A program made the translations under genes and the position numbers. Below are positions 24,900-37,686 of a DNA stretch of 64,000 bases, piece by piece. Origin of the DNA: Diplosphaera chodatii (taxonomy: Eukaryota > Chlorophyta > Trebouxiophyceae > Prasiolales > Stichococcaceae); assembly GCA_032358165.1 (NCBI GenBank), contig JAALGY010000023.1:744001-808000 (forward strand). The letters are read 5' to 3'. The notes under the pieces were generated by a model. The model was given only the letters and a program-made list of their open reading frames with translations. It was not told where the DNA came from and made no database searches. Every line of letters begins with the position of its first letter. Within the stretch, counting starts at the first letter, position 1.

Positions 24900-27800
24900 A
24901 TGGAAGCAGCAGATGAGGCGCATCCTGATGCTCAGCCGCAGCCCGTTGGTCCGCGCTTCGTGGTGGAATACACTTTACAGCGGCTTGCCATCTTTGGCGC
25001 GGTTGTGCTGGGCGTGGCATGGCTGCTGTCAAGTGAGTCTGCAACTGCCACCGCGCCCATCCTGACAACCGCCAGTGGCTCGATTGTGGTTGCATCACGC
25101 ATCGCGAATAGTCGAACGCAGCTGCACACCATTGCGGCAAATCTGTGTGCACAGGGACCAGCGGCAGCCTTTGGCTGAACATCCCCTCAGCAGTGCTGGT
25201 GGTTGGCGCGCTGACGTGGGCCACCTTCGGCAGCGGCGGCCTTGGGCAGACGGGCGGTGGCGGCAGCTGGCGCACGCGCAGGTTTGACAGCCACCGCGTG
25301 TCGCAGAGCTGGACGCTGCCAGGCAGTGCTGCCGGCACACAGAAGGCGGATGCACGGTGGCGAGACAAAGTGCGCGCCCCCCTGGTGGAGCATGCCTGGG
25401 AGACGCTGTGCGGCAGCATCATCCAGGAGGTGAGTAGCGACATCGCCCTGCACCGCCGCGTGCTTGGCTGCACTGCAGCACGCCTGAGCCTGAGGCGATG
25501 CACCTTGACGATGTGAAGGCAACCCTGGGCAGCAGGTCAACCCATTGGATGATGATGGCTGCATGTGCGGTCCCTTCTGCAGTTTGTCTACGATACCTGG
25601 TACTCGTACCTCACCCCAGACCGAGAGTTTCCCGCGGACATTCGCCGGGCGCTCAACAGTGCCTTTGGCGAGCTGTCTGCGAGGGCTCGCCATGTGGACC
25701 TGCGCGCTGTGCTCCGGTGCACATCGTGCTGGCATCACGAGTTGCTGCTCCTCACTGTTGTTGCCGCACGAAGCACATCCAGCAACACCACATATCAGAG
25801 CAGCAGAAGGAGCCGGCACTTGCAGCTCCTTGCACCCGGGTTTGAGATAGCCCATCTGAGCCGCAGGGACATCTCGGAGCTCGTCATGGAGCAGATTGAC
25901 CTTTTCCGGTACACACGGGAGAGCATCCAGCGGGCAAGGGCGCCGGTGAGGAGCCGCTGTAATAGAGCATGGAGGAAATCTGTGGGCACAGCACGCATCC
26001 TCTACAGCCGCACACGTCCTATACAGCGGCACATGGTACTGTTGCAGGGGGCACCAGTGCTTGAGATGTCGTCCGCGGCATGGGACCGGGCGCTGCAGCA
26101 GGACATGAAGGCCGAGGGCAACCTGCACCCGGCACTCTGCACGCCCGACGGCCACTACCAGGTGGGGCTGCTGGGCGCCGCTGTCAAGCTGAAGCCCGGT
26201 AGCATGGGGCTGCCGCGGCCAGCGAATCGGGTACCAGTTGCTTTGTGCAGCAGGCACGATTGAGCTGCCGGGCCAGCACATCCATGCGCGTGTGCTGGCT
26301 CCTGCAACAGGTCATCCGGATGGTGTCGGAGGGCCTGGCCGCCTTCGTCCTGGACCGCAGCGACAGCAGCAAGACCATGGTCCGATCCGTGGCGCGCGAG
26401 CTGCTGGGATCCTGCGTGCTGCGCAACCTCATGTTCTACTTCACCCCCTACACCATCAACAAGGTGCTAAGGAGGCATGATGTGTGCCTGGGCACCTACC
26501 ACATATGCAGGTTGCCACTGGAGGGAAAACCTCCGCCGGTAATACCACAATGCCTGATGACCTGCACCTGCAGCTGGTGCTGGGGCTGCTGCAGCAGCAG
26601 GAGGTGGCAGAGAAGAGGCGCAACGCCGAAAGGGAACAGGAGCAGCGCCGATTGATGACCTCTGCCAAGAGCGAGTCGATGAAGGGTAAGGGGTGTGCCT
26701 GTCACTCTCCAAATGCAGGATGTGCAATGCCAGCAAGTCATGCAAGAGTCAGGGTTTGCACCTGAGCATCGAGAATGTCATGCACATGCACTTGTGGCGC
26801 CCAGAGCATGCAGAGCATGCGGTAGCTGTTGTCATGCATGGTAGGGCACTACGACTTCGAGCAGCGGCTGCGCGCAAACATCGAGTCGGAGAAGATGTCG
26901 GCGGCGCAGCAGCGCGCCAGCAAGCGCGAGGCACGTGAGCGTCTGACGGCGGCCGCCGCACATCGGCGCGATGGCAGCAACGCCAGCACCACTGTTACCA
27001 GCCCCGGCACGCCGGTGAGGAGTTGAGCCACATGCATGCACAACGATGAAGCTCCGTGTGTGGCGGCCATGCACTGGTTTCCCCAATCGTGCAGGAGTTG
27101 GCAGCTCTTTGGAAACTCCGGCAGCGACCCCTTCTTCAGGTCGATGGTGCAGCGCATGCAGTGCTGAGCATTTTCGGTGGCACGTCTTGCAGGGCGAGGG
27201 GCTGATGGAAGGTTATGGCAGCGAAACATCGCCGGTCAGAGCCTCGGCGGGTGCAGCTGCTGCTGGGGCTACCCCTGCGGCGAGGCAGCTGGGGGCGGAG
27301 TCAGATCAAAGGCTGAGGCCTCCGGAAGCCTACATGCAGGTGCAGCAGCACTTCAGTGCATGCGTTGATGGTTGCAGACCGCCCCGTGTGTGTGATGCAC
27401 ACCATTCACCCGGCTAAATGCACATCTTGGCCACTGGCTGCAGGCATCAGCAGAGGCGGCCCTGGCAGACGTGGCTCTGAGAGGCGAACGGATGGCGAGG
27501 AGCTCACAGATGGGTGCACAGGGTGCTGCCGGGGTGATGGCTGCTGTGGGCCATGAGATTGCTGATGAGCTGCGGTACGCATGCGCATCCCACGCATCCA
27601 CGTTTTTCTTCCTCCCTCAGCAACCCTACCATCCCACAGGGACTGCATGCAATATGCCATCATGCATCCCGCCTGTCCGGCTGAAACAGGCTGACAAGTG
27701 GCTGAATTGGGGTTTCGGCTGCATGACAACAGGCACCCCACTGAGCCCGCCATCAGCCGAGGCACAACAGAGGATGAGGAAGCACACTGTGCGCACCTTC

Positions 27801-30800
27801 GCGCGCCGAATCAGAATGGCGATGAAGCATTGTCTCGGGCAGACCTGGAGCATGTGCACCGCTTCATTGGCCGGCCCCGCGCCAAGGTGCGCAACTTGCA
27901 ACAGCCTCACATCCCCTTGAATGGGCGATGCCAGGCGTGGTTTGAAGTGGGCGCCTGTTTGTCTGGTCCACTTGAGTGTTAGACAAGAGTCAGGTGACAT
28001 CATCTTTCGATGCGTTTCACAGGTGGTGGCAGCCGAGCTCACGACAGGCGGCTCGAAGGACATCGTGATGTTCGTGATCAGGGTGGCGGATGACACCGGC
28101 GAGTGGACCATCGCTCGCCGCTTCCGGCACTTTGAGTCTGTGCACCGCTCCCTTCGCGGGTGGGCCCCATCCTACTGCGCAACAGCCGTACATCAGTGGG
28201 ACGACAGCGTCACATCGGACATGGCAAGACGCGCATAGACTGCTGATTGGAGTCCGATACAGCACCAACACACCATGCTGGTGCCTTTGCAGCTATCCGG
28301 CCTACAAGCTGAAGCTGCCGCCAAAGCGCATCTTCTTCCACGCGGTGAGCGCCGACTTCGTGGAGGAGCGCCGCGAGCAGCTGGACACCTATCTGCGCGC
28401 CCTGCTCAGCGACCCCAACCTCTGCCGTGAGCGCTGTGCCGCAGACACTGCGCCGTGCTGCTGATGGTGCCATGCTGTTAATTAGCAATCAGGAAGCTCT
28501 GCACTTCTGACTCTTCTGACTCTTTACTGCAAACGGCTGCGCTGTGGAATCTTAACAGCACCATCTCCCCCGCAGGTGTCAGCGAGGTGTGGCAGTTTCT
28601 GTCGCCCTGGTCGGACATGTACGACCTGGAGGACGATGGCTCCTTCCTGCGGGCAGTCGGCACGGGGCTCGGCACCGCCAAGTTCAACGTCAAGCGCTTT
28701 GCTGGCGACATCGCCAACGAGATAGAGGTGTGTTGCCGGAAAAAATTCTCACTGCTGTTCTGCACTGTTGCTGCATGCCTGGCCCAGGCTGCATCATCGG
28801 CTGTGCTGCCCGCTGTTGTGACAACCTTTTATGCAAATCCTGCCATACACTTGATGAAGTCGCGAGGGCCATGGTCCAGGTCAAGCGGAAGAGGAGTGTG
28901 GCGGCACTCGCACGGGGCCTGGCGCCCCCGCCAGAGCTGCCACCCGGCATCACCCTGCAGTCACGTTCCCGTAGCAGCAAGGTATCGCGCTGTAATCCAT
29001 GCTTGTCGAAGCATGCTGATGCCTCCAAGATTAGCCCAATCATGTATCCCACTGCTTTGGCAAGCACAGAAGCGACAGAACGAGAGGCTCCCGTCCTTCA
29101 GCAAATTGCAGGCGGTGGCAAGTTTCATATAGCCAGCACGCTGCCCACTGCATCGCAGAACCTGCACTTGATGGCCAGTGGAGGCAGCGGAAGCAGGCAG
29201 CAGGACCGACGCGCCAGCAGCGTCAGCAGCAGTCCCACACGCGGTGGTCAGGATCGATCCGGCTCTCCACCGTTGCCAGGTGAGGCGTCTACTAGCAGGA
29301 GAAAACACATTTGCATACGACTTCGAAAGTATAGTCGTGGTTGCCGTGGTGAACCCACAGCAAGGACCCACCAAACGCTGCAGACATGCATGCTCGCTGC
29401 ATAAGCATAACACACTGCATGAACACTGTTGACGTACTGCAGGCTCAGGGCCGTCCAGCCAGCGCAGCATGACGGCAGGCACCGCGGGCCGCATCGAATC
29501 CATCAGCTACAACACCTCAGCAGTGCGAACCTTGCCCTGACTTGGCCATTCGCACAATGGGCCTGATGTGGCCGTTTGTCCGTTCTGCCCATGTGACCAC
29601 CACTAAGGTCGCTACTTGGTCTCCATGTGGCAGGTGCAGTGTTCCAGCCCCGCGCCAACAGCGCCAGATCACCCCAGCAGCACCGCAGACCAGCCCAGCG
29701 GCAGCACAGTGGCTCAGCTACCTGCCACGCCAGCTGGTGCCAACGGCGTCAGCAGCATCACCACAGCCAATGCCAGTGGCAGCAGCACTGCCGCTGCAAA
29801 GGCTGCGGGCCCGGCCGCTACTGTCCCCAAGCCCGGCAGAGCTGACGCTGCTGCAGCACCTGGCGTCATCTACGGCAGCGGTCCCAACAGTGGAGGCGTG
29901 TGGCAGCGCTCCAACAGCCTGGTTTCAGGCGTGGCACAGGTGCTGTGCTGCGCTCGGAGGACGCCCTGCAAGCAGAGCCTGCCTTGTTGCATAAGTAACA
30001 TAGGGGAGCACACGGCCTTTGCCATCGTCAGTAATGGCCACAGCTCTTCGACCTCCATGGCAACAGACACTCTAGTGTTGCTCCACCTTTGCATGTCATG
30101 CACATGTACTGTCCCTACTGCAGCGTGCTGGGAGCATCACAGACGACATGGGCGGCCTGGCGAAGCGCGCCGCCAGCGCGACCGTCGGGCAGGGCGCCTC
30201 AATGCTGCATCGTGCCGGCAAGACTGCATCGGCTGGCGCCCGCAACATGGCGTCCTCCCTGCGACAGGTGGGATTAGTTTTTGCATGACTCTTACTTTGA
30301 TACGCACTTGAGCATGCACAGTGCCCTTACTAGCCCAGCGAGTCGTTGTTCAGTGCAAGGCGGTAGAAAGTATCACTGATGTGAAAGAGCGCCGTTTGTT
30401 TGCGCAGCCTGATGGCGGCAGCAAAAGCGGGCGCAGCTCCCCAGAGCCATCGCAGCGGGCCGCCGCCGCCGCCGCAGCGCCAGCCACACCATCCAACGCC
30501 GAGGCTGCGCAGCCGGGGACCACGTGGAACGACAGAGCCTCGTCCTCAGCGCTGCCGCACAGCGGGGAAGTCCAGGACATCGGTCCACGCCCAGACACTG
30601 ATGCTGGTGCAGGTGCAGGAAACCACCGGGCTCTCCACTCCAGCTGCCACCCTTCTCTCAAAGGCATGCATGGATGACTGCAGCAACCATGGCTATCACA
30701 TGTGCCGCTGAATGCCGTTGACTGAGGGCTCACAGAGGGCTTGCACCGTGACAGCAGGCGATGGAGGGCATTTGGAGTGCGGCGTGGCGCCCCGCACGAA

Positions 30801-32478
30801 CAGCATGCCGGGCGGCAACCTGCACGCTGTGGACAAGTCCGCACTCAAGCCCGAGCGCCCCGCGAGGGTGCGCATCACAGTGCCTGTGGCGCACAGTTGC
30901 CAGAAGGGGAGTCGGTCCTATATTCTACATGTCCTCGGCATGCTTCAAAGATCCAGTGGGGCGCCGGACGTGTTCTGATTTCAACCCTGCACCAGCAGCG
31001 ATGCTTGTACTTAGGCTTGCCTCGAGCCTGAACCCACGCTGCCTTGACCCGTGGCAGGAGGGCGACGGCGGCGGCGTGGGCGGCCTGGACTGGGAGGACA
31101 GCGCCGGCATCAGCGCCCCGCTGTACGACATCGTGGACGTGGTCTTCGAGCTGGGCTCCCGTGGGTTCTTCCGGCGGCAGGTGCTGCAGTGGGGTTGCTG
31201 ATGCTGATGCACAGCAGGTGGTAACAATGACCATCATTCGTTGGGGCTGACTGCACTGAGATGCAGTCATACTGCGTGAAGACGCCGTGCCGTGAAGTGT
31301 GTGCACTCCCGCTGATCGCATGATCGCATAATGCTGCCCTGCAGATCTATGCGGTCGGGCGGCAGGCGCTGTCGCTGGTGGCGGGCGGCGCCATCGATGT
31401 GTTTCTGCTGGGGCAGCTGCGCCTGCTGCGGCAGGTGCGCTGCCTGCCGCCGGTCCTCGACCTTCATGTTCTGCTGGTCCTTGCTGTCAAATTCACTTCG
31501 AGGGTGTCAAGAAGTCCAGGGTCGGCATTCTGCATGCTGCAGGAGCACACTTTGGCGCGTGCCATCCATGCGATCCAGGCGGCGCTGTGGCCCGGCGGCA
31601 CCTGGTTCATGTACCGCCCCGAGTACCCTCGCCTCAAGGTGCTTGTTCTGCGTCTTCTCAGCGACTTGGGTGCAGGAGCACTGATTGCCCTCAATGCTGC
31701 AACGCCTCGTGTTGGACGTCGAACCGAACAGCGGCGATGCAGACGGCGGCAGGCCGGCAGAGTTGGGCGAGGATCCTCCCTCGGCTCTCTTTGCAGTTGC
31801 AGTGCACACTTACACGCTCACTGGCCGACACCATCACAGCAAAGGATGCACAGGCCACCATGCCGAGATGCGATCTCCCCGCCTGGCTGTGCCACTGCAA
31901 AGACGCCTGGAACACCTGAGGTGTCGTGCATCCTGCGTGCGCAGAGGACGGGCACGCCGGCGGAGTTGGCGCTGCGGCCGGAGGAGTTCCTGACGGACTT
32001 CACGCCGCCGCCCATCGACGAGGACGAGATCCGGGAGGCACTGGCGGCCGCGCTCAAGAGCCGCGCGCCGCCTGCCCTCATCCGACTGGTCGGCCGCCAG
32101 GCGTACAGCAGGTGGGCAGGCTCCTGCCTGATGACCACCCGTAAGATTCCCGCCAGCGGCAGCGTTGCCAGTGCGTGTCGGGGTTGCTTGCGGGCTTACT
32201 CAACGTGAACTCAGCGTAAAGCAGAGCAGTGGCGTGCTTCACCAACTTTGCTGATGGGTTGTGTGTGTGTGTCACAGCCCCTGCACATATAGTCAGGAAA
32301 CCTGAAGCTGAATCCAGAATGTCCTCCCTACTGCAGCGGTGTCCAGGACATCTTCGACATGCTGCAGAGCCCGACCTTCGTGCTGCAGCTTGGCTATGGC
32401 ATCCTGGAGATCTGCTGCGTCAACGTGTTCCCAGAGATGAAGGCACTGTTCCGGCAGATGGAACACGGCGTGAACTAG
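24900..32478 (+). CDS. Sorting nexin, plant-type PXA-PX-nexin_C protein
   Basis: Membrane-associated phosphoinositide-binding protein. The start at 24900 (MEAADEAHPDAQPQPVGPRF) is followed by two hydrophobic segments (IFGAVVLGVAWLLSS and LNIPSAVLVVGALTWATFG). The PXA domain covers about 25370-26470 (FVYDTWYSYLTPDREFPADI, ELVMEQIDLFRYTRESIQRA, ARELLGSCVLRNLMFYFTPY). A charged, partly coiled linker follows (EKRRNAEREQEQRRLM). The PX domain lies about 28020-28430 (DIVMFVIRVADDTGEWTIAR, RRFRHFESVHRSLRG, KLKLPPKRIFFHAVSADFVE). Then come a Ser/Pro-rich disordered stretch and the nexin C domain from about 31090 (YDIVDVVFELGSRGFFRRQ, WPGGTWFMYRPEYPRLK, PEEFLTDFTPPPIDEDEIRE). The chain ends ICCVNVFPEMKALFRQMEHG plus VN. 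No RGS domain is visible, as in plant homologues. Confidence 0.85.
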
Positions 32479-33236
32479 GCGGTGCTACACCATGAACACT
32501 GTGAACCCCTTATTATATGGTATTTAGTGCACGGCATCAGACATGCAGCAGCGCAGTAGCAATGTAGGAGGAACGGCATTGGAAGACTTTGCCGAACTCG
32601 TCACTTATGAGGCCCCAGGTGCTCACACCTGCATCAGCACCCCTTGCTCGTTTCAGGCGACTGTTGCTCCCAAATTGGGACCCTCACTGCACCTAATCGG
32701 CCACCAGAAATAAATCGATAATTCAGGTCATCGGTGCTTGACACCTCGACAACCCCTGGCACTGCGGCAAACCAGGCCAGCGGGGGCGCTCGCAACCTAA
32801 CTTCCCATCGCGCGCATACACAGGAGCCACTGGCATCACAGATCACTGTAACAGCAGACGCCTTGACCCCTCAGACTTCCACAATGGTGCGCAGATTAGT
32901 CGCTTCCCATACAGCTGCTGACCAGCGCTCCGAATACTCAACATGCACTGTTGCGGGGTAGTGCAGCCGATGCTCATCCGACACATGCGCACACTCGACT
33001 TGTTGTGAAAGTTTGCATTTGCTTGAAGTGCTGCGCCCTTCACAGCGCTGCCCATCGCACTGACGGTCTCGCGACCACTTATCCACCGGCATGGTGCTTG
33101 CGCCCCGCCCGGCATGCAGCACATGCCGCATGCAATGGGCACTGGCTTAGTCGCGATGCTTGAGACTGTTGCTCATCCAACATCGCGACCACCGGCGCGG
33201 ATGGAAGCAACCCTAAGTCGCTGGTGATGCGTGCAG
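32479..33236. other. Intergenic, sorting nexin to dehydrogenase
   Basis: A 758-bp spacer that should contain the missing 5' exon and promoter of the downstream dehydrogenase. A 75-codon plus frame (32734-32961) is open but unrecognised. No start exon could be joined with confidence. Confidence 0.35.
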
Positions 33237-34880
33237 GGTGGCGACGATGAGTACTCCAAGGTGGGGCTGACCGGCCGCGGCGAGATGCTGAAGGGCAAGT
33301 GGGCCCTCATCACCGGCGCCTCGCGGGGCGTGGGGTGGACGATCGCGGAGAAGTTTGCCTCGGAGCAGGCAAACCTCATTCTAGTGGCGCGCTCCCAGGG
33401 CGACCTTGAAAAGGTGCTGTTGCTGTCATAGTGCCACACCCTGCTCACAAGCCTTCACCACAGCAGTGTCATGCATTGGTGGGCCTTCGTTGCATGTTGC
33501 CAAGACCCTGCACCTGCGCCCGGGACGCTCGTCCGCCGTGTAGTGGAAGCCTGCTCAGCCACAAGGCAGACTGCGAGCAGCCGCCAGCGAGGTTTGTCGC
33601 GAAAGTGACACTGCGCTGGCCCGTGCGCTGCAGCTGGCTGCGGAGCTGAAGGGCAAGGCCGGCGAGATTGACATCATGCCCACCGACATGAGCGACTCCG
33701 CGGCCATTGACCTCCTGGCCAAGGCGGTGCTGGAGAAGTACGGCGGCGTCGACATCCTCGTCAACAACGCCGTGAGCGACAGACCCTCAGCACGTTGTAT
33801 CTCCAAACCGCACTGCGGGCACCCGTGGATCTGAGCAGCAGAGTGCTGCTCTGCGCAATGCTCATCTGTGGATGCATGCTTATGGTGCCGCGCCGTGCAG
33901 GGCATCCTGGCAGCGAATGGCGACAGCCCTCTGGAGGGAGATCCCGATGAGTGGGACAAGCTGTTCAAGGTGCTCATCATGTTTGTTGTACGCTGTCGTG
34001 ATTGCTGTTGGACATTCAGCTCAGCGATACTGGTCGTGTACCATGTTGCTGACGCTGTTCATGCTGCGTGGCACAGCTGAACGTAAGCGCCCCCCTGCGG
34101 CTGACGCGGCGCCTTGCCCCCTCCATCGTGGAGCGCAAGGTGGGCAAGTGCACCATGCAAGCCCAAGCCCGTAGGCCCACGATCCATCGCCGCCGTCTGT
34201 CGGCTGCTAGCCTAATGTGTGCGTACCACATGCTGTGATGGTGATGGACGGTGCACCATGCGTGCACCACTGCGCAGGGAGGGGCAATCATCAACACCGG
34301 ATCCATGGCAGCAGTGGCAGCAAACCCGGAGCAGTGCTCGTACGTGGCCACCAAGCACGCGCTGCTGGGCTTCTCCATGTCCGCGTTCGAGGTGCTGCGC
34401 CACCACGGCGTGAAGGTCTGCATCATCAACCCCGGTGAGGCCTTTTATAAAGCGTTGCTCCTGTGAACTCATGGCGTCATGCATGGCCAGCTTGACTGGA
34501 AGCATCCCAAGCATGTGCTTTAGCACCGGCGCGTGCCAGGCATGCATCGTGAGGGTGGCTGGATCTCGCTTACAACTCGCTGTCCCGGCCCTTGCTTTGT
34601 AGCTCAGGCACCATGAGTGAACATCAGACCATTGCTGGCTGGACCCGTGCGGGACGACTTCCCTCTGCACCATGCAGCATACATCAACTCCTCGATGACG
34701 CAAGTCCGGACCGATGCCCACTTCGACAAGATGATCTACCCTGCTGATGTCGCTGAGGCCGCCATGCTGGTCATCCGCACCAGCTTCAACTGCTGTCCGA
34801 CACAGATCTGGCTGCAGAACAACCCTGACATCATCCACAAGGTATGCTGTGTCCAACAGCAAGTGACACAATTGATGTGA
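33237..34880 (+). CDS. Short-chain dehydrogenase/reductase (classical SDR)
   Basis: NAD(P)-dependent oxidoreductase of unknown substrate. The first visible exon follows an acceptor at 33236 and reads GGDDEYSKVGL, then MLKGKWALITGASRGVGWTI, with the TGxxxGxG cofactor loop. Later exons give MPTDMSDSAAIDLLAKAVLE, then VDILVNNAG, the catalytic Ser in INTGSMAAVAA, the YVATK motif (Tyr-x3-Lys) and VKVCIINPG. The C-terminal exon has PADVAEAAMLVIRTSF and IWLQNNPDIIHK. The start is unresolved: the first in-frame Met is at 33285, but an upstream exon is likely. The end may be at 34880, or the GTATGC after HK may be spliced to a short exon ending at 34981. It faces another SDR gene. Confidence 0.78.
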
Positions 34881-35347
34881 CCGTCACTTCTCTCTTGCAG
34901 CGCATGTCACATAGTGTACTTGCATCTTGTGTGCACATCAGGATTCCTGCAAAGGCACTACAACCGTGGCCACTGCAGTGAATGCAGGATTGAGCAATGA
35001 CTACGTAGCCAGCTGGCGAAGATCTAGAGGATGCTCGAATTACATGTTGGGTGGGGAGCTACCATTCTACATTTTCGGCTGACCATTGTGGCATCTTTAA
35101 CACCTTTTTTATGGATGGTGCCCAGGACGTTCCCTCTGTGGCTGCCTAATCAGCGTTTCATGTGCCACTCGGCCAGTCGTCAGGTGGTGCATATGTTGAC
35201 CGCATGCAGATCCTTGCGCCGTGTACGGCATGCAGATCAAGCACCGTCAACATGGGGTTACTGCGGTCGTCAACACGTAAACTTGTAACCAATGCACAGA
35301 TTGGTACAGCAGTGCATATTCCAGGCTTCTTTACACCGCCACACCAC
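34881..35347. other. Convergent spacer between two SDR genes
   Basis: 3' flanks of both dehydrogenases. An alternative last exon of the left gene may lie at about 34901-34981. No other feature is supported. Confidence 0.4.
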
Positions 35348-36947
35348 TTAGCGTGCAGTCCAGCCACCGTCCATGGACAGGCAGGCACCCGTGATCTGGC
35401 GTGCAGCATCGCTGCACAGGAACACGGCAAACTGGCCCACGTCGTCTGTCGACACAAACTCCTTGCTGGGCTGGTCGGCCAGCAGCACCTTCTCCACCAC
35501 CTCCTCCTACAATGCAGTGCAGACATGATAACAGGTGTTGGATGCTGCTTTCCCATAGTGAGATACCAGGAACAGCACATGAAGGCATCTACGTCCAGCT
35601 GCAATGGTATCAACAACCATGATGTACAGTACCTTGCTGATGCCACGGATTCGGGCGGTATCCTCCAGCTGGTTCTGCACCAGAGCTGTGAACATGTAGC
35701 CCGGGCAGATGGCATTGCAGGTGACGTTCGTGCCCTTGGCCGTTTCCAGTGCAACTGTTTTTGTGAACCCAGCAATGCCTGCAGCACGAGTGTCATCCCT
35801 GCAGCATCAGCAGCTGACATGCAGATCAAACACATGACACGCGCTCAATGTCAGACAATACGGTACCACACCGATGTCAGCAGAAGCAGGACACACCGTG
35901 CTTCGCAGCGTTGTAGGCACTCTTGTATGGTGATGCAACCAGTGAGTGCATTGAACCTGCAGGACACAGCCTATATGTACTGTTCTGCTTGGGAAGCACG
36001 TTAAGCCTGTCTGCAGATGTACTTTTATGGGCAGATGCAGCCGAGGCTGTCGATACCTGTGTTGATGATGCGACCCCATTTCCTTTCGAGCATGTGGGGC
36101 AAAGCTGCCTTGGTGGTGTGGAATGCACTCGACAGGCACACACTGATGATGTCATCCCTGCAACCAAGTACTGGTTGCTGAGCGAGTCGTGGATTTGAAC
36201 ACTTGGATGTGCACCACTGGTGCTGTCACAGTATCAGCTGCAGCCTATGCTCCCGTATACCGGCCAACAACTGCAGCCAGCAGGATCACCCACCACTTGT
36301 CTTCTGGGAACTCGTGCACTGGCGACACGTATTGGATGCCAGCGTTGTTGACCAGGATGTCCACGCCCTTCAGCTCCTCATGCATGTGGCCCATCATGTC
36401 CCTGGTCATGCGTACTACAGGCGTTACACCTCTCACACAAGTGCATGGTGCTGGTCAGCACTGTGACAGGGATCGTCATATACCACCGCCCGTTCTGCAG
36501 GGTGTTGTGTGCATGAATCATGGCTGCACCTGATGGCTGCCGGCTGACGCAGGTCTGCAGTGCTATGTGCCACCTGCACATACAGCAGACGGCTTGAAGC
36601 ATCATGGCCGCGAGGCAACATCACGTATGACACGAAGCACCCGCGTACAAGGATACTGTGCATGTTGAAAGCTGACCTTCACGCCGAACTCGTCACCGAT
36701 TGCCTGTGCTGCATGCTGCAGCTCCTCAGGAGAACCAATACCATGCATCCCGACATTGGCGCCTGCTGCCGCCATGGCTCGCAGGATGCCGTACCCCAGA
36801 CCTTGCGGCGACACGGACCCTGCAGCAGGATACATCACATCCTCAAGAATTCTCGATGAGGTGCATGTTCACGTTGCCTGCTTTTGGCTGGGCGTGGACT
36901 GCACCTGTGATCAGTGCCGACTTGCCCGCAAGCATGTTAGCTGCCAT
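35348..36947 (-). CDS. bdh: 3-hydroxybutyrate dehydrogenase-type SDR
   Basis: Probable D-3-hydroxybutyrate:NAD oxidoreductase. Exon 1 is 36947-36905 (MAANMLAGKSALITG) and exon 2 is 36819-36677 (SVSPQGLGYGILRAMAAAGA). Later exons give HEELKGVDILVNNAGIQYVS, DDIISVCLSSAFHTTKAALP, RKWGRIINTG then SMHSLVASPYKSAYNAAKHG (catalytic Ser and YNAAK), GFTKTVALETAKGTNVTCNA, ICPGYMFTALVQNQLEDTAR and VGQFAVFLCSDAARQITGAC, ending LSMDGGWTAR. The C-terminal half matches bacterial 3-hydroxybutyrate dehydrogenases very closely in pattern. An oddity is the cofactor loop, which reads TGSVSPQG where TGxxxGxG is expected. The seven or so introns show it is a resident nuclear gene, not contamination. No clear targeting peptide is seen. 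Confidence 0.85.
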
Positions 36948-37686
36948 GATCGCTGCTGGAAGTGTGGGTCTGGCTGCGTCTCAGTGAGTGATTTCAATAT
37001 TGAGTTCTATGCGCTGCTTGCAATGCACAGTCAGCGCGCTGAACACATCCAAAAGCAGCAAACGATGCTGCTGCTGCTGCTCCCCTTCGTCCGCTCGAAC
37101 CAGACGTGAGAACGCTTCCTGACGTCAGAACGCATCCTGGCTGCTGTGTAGTGCGAATGCAACACAATGGTTGAATGGCCTGGAGGAGACGCCAGCCACT
37201 TCCACAATGAAAGCCGCTATGATTCAGCCAAAGCTGCGTGCACTGTGGGATCAGCAGGAATGTCGGTCATCTCATAATGTGTTGCATTTGATGTACAGAG
37301 CTGCCGCGCAACTCGCGGCGACGACGATCTTACCATGCTACGCTGATGAGTCATGCCCGTACAAATGATAACGGTACCGCAAATGTGCAGGGCTAGTGCA
37401 ATTCTACAAGCCGCAGCATGCCCAAGTCCACAACAGCCGGGCTAGCAGCAAGACCAACAGCTTTAGGCTCCTGCAATTCAAGAAAATGCGACTCATCAGG
37501 GCCACTGAGCACGGCATGTTCTGCATGTCTTGTGAGCATAACAGCAGTGGGACAGGATAGATGCCAGCGTTGCAGTGGTGAATGACGCATCGAGCATGAA
37601 GGTGTCACCTGCTGTCGGTGCAGCTAAAGGTGTGTTCTGCATCCGCAGGGACTTGCTGTAGCGTCCGTGGGACGTGCAGTCAGCCC
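36948..37686. other. Intergenic, hydroxybutyrate dehydrogenase promoter side and MED17 3' side
   Basis: A 739-bp spacer between two minus-strand genes. No coding exon or clear regulatory motif is supported. Confidence 0.4.

Noticed and set aside
35348..36947. Bacterial contamination as source of the BDH-type gene
   Set aside because: The coding sequence is interrupted by several GT-AG introns with consistent phase and is flanked by clear algal genes.
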